64,000 nt of DNA. Origin: Streptomyces sp. AJS327 (GTDB lineage: Bacteria; Actinomycetota; Actinomycetes; Streptomycetales; Streptomycetaceae). The notes under the pieces are model-generated. The model saw nothing but the letters and a program-made list of their open reading frames with translations. It was not told the DNA's origin and made no database searches. The stretch covers positions 795,501 to 859,500 of the forward strand of contig NZ_SKBR01000004.1 of assembly GCF_013450295.1 (NCBI RefSeq). The letters run 5' to 3'. Of this stretch, positions 62,369 through 64,000 are shown piece after piece. A program made the translations under genes and the position numbers. The number at the start of each line of letters is the position of its first letter. The stretch's first letter is position 1.

Positions 62369-64000
62369 ATGTGCGGAATCGTCGGTTATGTGGGTGGCCA
62401 GTCGGCGCTCGACGTGGTCATCGCGGGTTTGCAGCGGCTGGAGTACCGGGGGTACGACTCGGCGGGTGTGGCCGTACTGGCCGACGGCGGACTCGCGGCG
62501 ACGAAGCGGGAGGGCAAGCTCGCCAACCTGCACAAGCGGCTCGCCGAGCATCCCCTCCCGGCCGGGCACACCGGTATCGGCCACACCCGGTGGGCCACGC
62601 ACGGTGCGCCGAACGACGTCAACGCGCATCCGCACCTGGACAACGCGGGCCGGGTGGCCGTCGTGCACAACGGGATCATCGAGAACTTCACCGAGCTGCG
62701 CGCGGAGCTGACCGACCGGGGCCACGAGCTGCTCTCGGAGACGGACACCGAGGTGGTCGCCCATCTGCTGGCCGAGTCCTTCTCGTCCTGCGGGGAGCTG
62801 GCCGAGGCGATGCGTCAGGTGTGCCGTCGGCTGGACGGCGCGTTCACACTGGTCGCGGTGCACGCCGACGAGCCGGAGACGGTGGTCGGCGCCCGCCGCA
62901 ACTCCCCTCTGGTCGTCGGCCTCGGGGACGGTGAGGCGTTCCTGGCCTCGGACGTCGCCGCGTTCATCGCGTACACCCGGGAGGCCATCGAGCTGGGCCA
63001 GGACCAGGTGGTCGAGCTGCGCCGGGACGGGGTGACCGTCACCGATTTCGAGGGGAACACCGCCGAAGCCCGCCCCTTCCACGTGGACTGGGACGCTTCG
63101 GCGGCCGAGAAGGGCGGCTACGACTACTTCATGCTGAAGGAGATCGCCGAGCAGCCCCGCGCCGTCGCGGACACCCTGCTCGGCCGGATCGACACGGCGG
63201 GGGAGCTGACGCTGGACGAGGTGCGCATCCCGGACTCGGTGCTCCGCGAGGTCGACAAGGTGGTGATAGTGGCCTGCGGTACCGCCTTCCACGCGGGCAT
63301 GATCGCCAAGTACGCGATCGAGCACTGGACGCGCATCCCCTGCGAGACCGAGCTGGCCAGCGAGTTCCGCTACCGGGACCCGATCCTCGACTCCCGGACG
63401 CTGGTGATCGCCGTCAGCCAGTCCGGGGAGACCATGGACACGCTGATGGCGCTTCGGCACGCCCGCGAGCAGGGCGCCCGGGTGCTGGCGATCTGCAACA
63501 CCAACGGCTCGACCATCCCCCGGGAGTCGGACGCGGTGCTGTACACGCACGCCGGGCCGGAGGTCGCCGTCGCCTCCACCAAGGCGTTCCTCACACAGCT
63601 CGTCGCCTGCTACCTGGTGGCGCTGTACCTCGGCCAGGTGCGCGGCAGCAAGTGGGGCGACGAGGTGATCGCCGTCATCCGGGAGCTGTCCCAGATCGCC
63701 ACGCAGGTCGAGGAGGTGCTGGCCACCATGGAGCCGGTGCGCGAGCTGGCGCGCGGCCTCGCGGACCAGGACACCGTGCTGTTCCTCGGGCGGCACGTCG
63801 GCTACCCGGTGGCGCTGGAGGGCGCGCTGAAGCTGAAGGAACTGGCCTACATGCACGCCGAGGGCTTCGCCGCCGGAGAGCTGAAGCACGGGCCGATCGC
63901 GCTGGTCGAGGACGGGATGCCGGTGGTGGTCGTGGTGCCGCCGCCCCGCGGCAGGTCGGTGCTGCACGACAAGATCGTCTCCAACATCCAGGAGATCCGG
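62369..64000 (+). CDS. glmS: Glutamine-fructose-6-phosphate aminotransferase, C-terminus beyond window
   Basis: Makes glucosamine-6-phosphate from fructose-6-phosphate and glutamine, the first step of hexosamine synthesis. 544 codons are present and the end is cut. The N-terminal glutaminase has Cys2 as nucleophile (MCGIVGYVGGQSALDVVIAGLQRLEYRGYDSAGVAVL), TRWATHGAPNDVNAHPH and HNGIIENF. The C-terminal sugar isomerase domain has YDYFMLKEIAEQP, VIVACGTAFHAG, ASEFRYRDP, SQSGETMDTL and GELKHGPIALVEDGMPVVVVVP. A GGTGAGGGG site precedes the ATG. Linked to glmM nearby. Confidence 0.97.
   Translation, partial: MCGIVGYVGGQSALDVVIAGLQRLEYRGYDSAGVAVLADGGLAATKREGKLANLHKRLAEHPLPAGHTGIGHTRWATHGAPNDVNAHPHLDNAGRVAVVHNGIIENFTELRAELTDRGHELLSETDTEVVAHLLAESFSSCGELAEAMRQVCRRLDGAFTLVAVHADEPETVVGARRNSPLVVGLGDGEAFLASDVAAFIAYTREAIELGQDQVVELRRDGVTVTDFEGNTAEARPFHVDWDASAAEKGGYDYFMLKEIAEQPRAVADTLLGRIDTAGELTLDEVRIPDSVLREVDKVVIVACGTAFHAGMIAKYAIEHWTRIPCETELASEFRYRDPILDSRTLVIAVSQSGETMDTLMALRHAREQGARVLAICNTNGSTIPRESDAVLYTHAGPEVAVASTKAFLTQLVACYLVALYLGQVRGSKWGDEVIAVIRELSQIATQVEEVLATMEPVRELARGLADQDTVLFLGRHVGYPVALEGALKLKELAYMHAEGFAAGELKHGPIALVEDGMPVVVVVPPPRGRSVLHDKIVSNIQEIR

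Overview
The window looks like a core-chromosome segment of a Streptomyces or a very close relative. GC is high with strong third-position GC bias, GTG and TTG starts are common, and several proteins have Streptomyces-type forms: a 1161-residue RpoB from a TTG start, L23 with a Lys/Ala-rich N-terminal extension, NusG with a long acidic N-terminus, and tRNA-Thr/tRNA-Met directly before rpmG. These identifications rest on family knowledge and reading, not on a database search.

Positions 1-15.6 kb are the accessory-like flank. They hold rarD, an alpha/beta hydrolase, a three-gene module (small hydrophobic protein, ECF-type sigma factor, large partner with 15-bp coding repeats), a DUF3048-type lipoprotein, an NAD(P)-binding protein, a degenerate amidohydrolase, tRNA-Thr, tRNA-Met, rpmG, a pair of MaoC-like dehydratase subunits, murB, a divergent SDR/TetR pair with an operator-like dyad, adenosine deaminase and an aspartate aminotransferase.

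Positions 15.6-34.9 kb hold the secretion and transcription genes plus the str operon: tRNA-Trp, secE, nusG, rplK, rplA, a lipoprotein, rplJ, rplL, rpoB, rpoC, a DUF1707-type membrane protein, rpsL, rpsG, fusA and tuf. Several leaders look structured: an L1-site-like element before rplA, an L10-type leader with an attenuator before rplJ, a long rpoB leader, and a hairpin before rpsL.

Positions 35.7-53.4 kb hold the S10, spc and alpha clusters (rpsJ to rplQ, with secY, adk, map, infA, rpmJ and rpoA). Start/stop overlaps are frequent, and strong hairpins separate sub-blocks. S10 starts only about 0.83 kb after tuf, whereas from memory many Streptomyces genomes carry dozens of genes there.

Positions 53.5-64 kb hold truA, a membrane-anchored four-cysteine protein on the opposite strand, an ABC-F ATPase, rplM-rpsI, glmM, coaA on the opposite strand, a small acidic ORF, and glmS cut by the window end. 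Short tandem repeats (9-bp x7, 8-bp x8, 9-bp x3) sit in intergenic DNA.

Most of the window is housekeeping. The least explained items are the sigma/partner module, the hairpin shared by the rpsL and rpsJ leaders, the degenerate amidohydrolase, and the tandem-repeat tracts.
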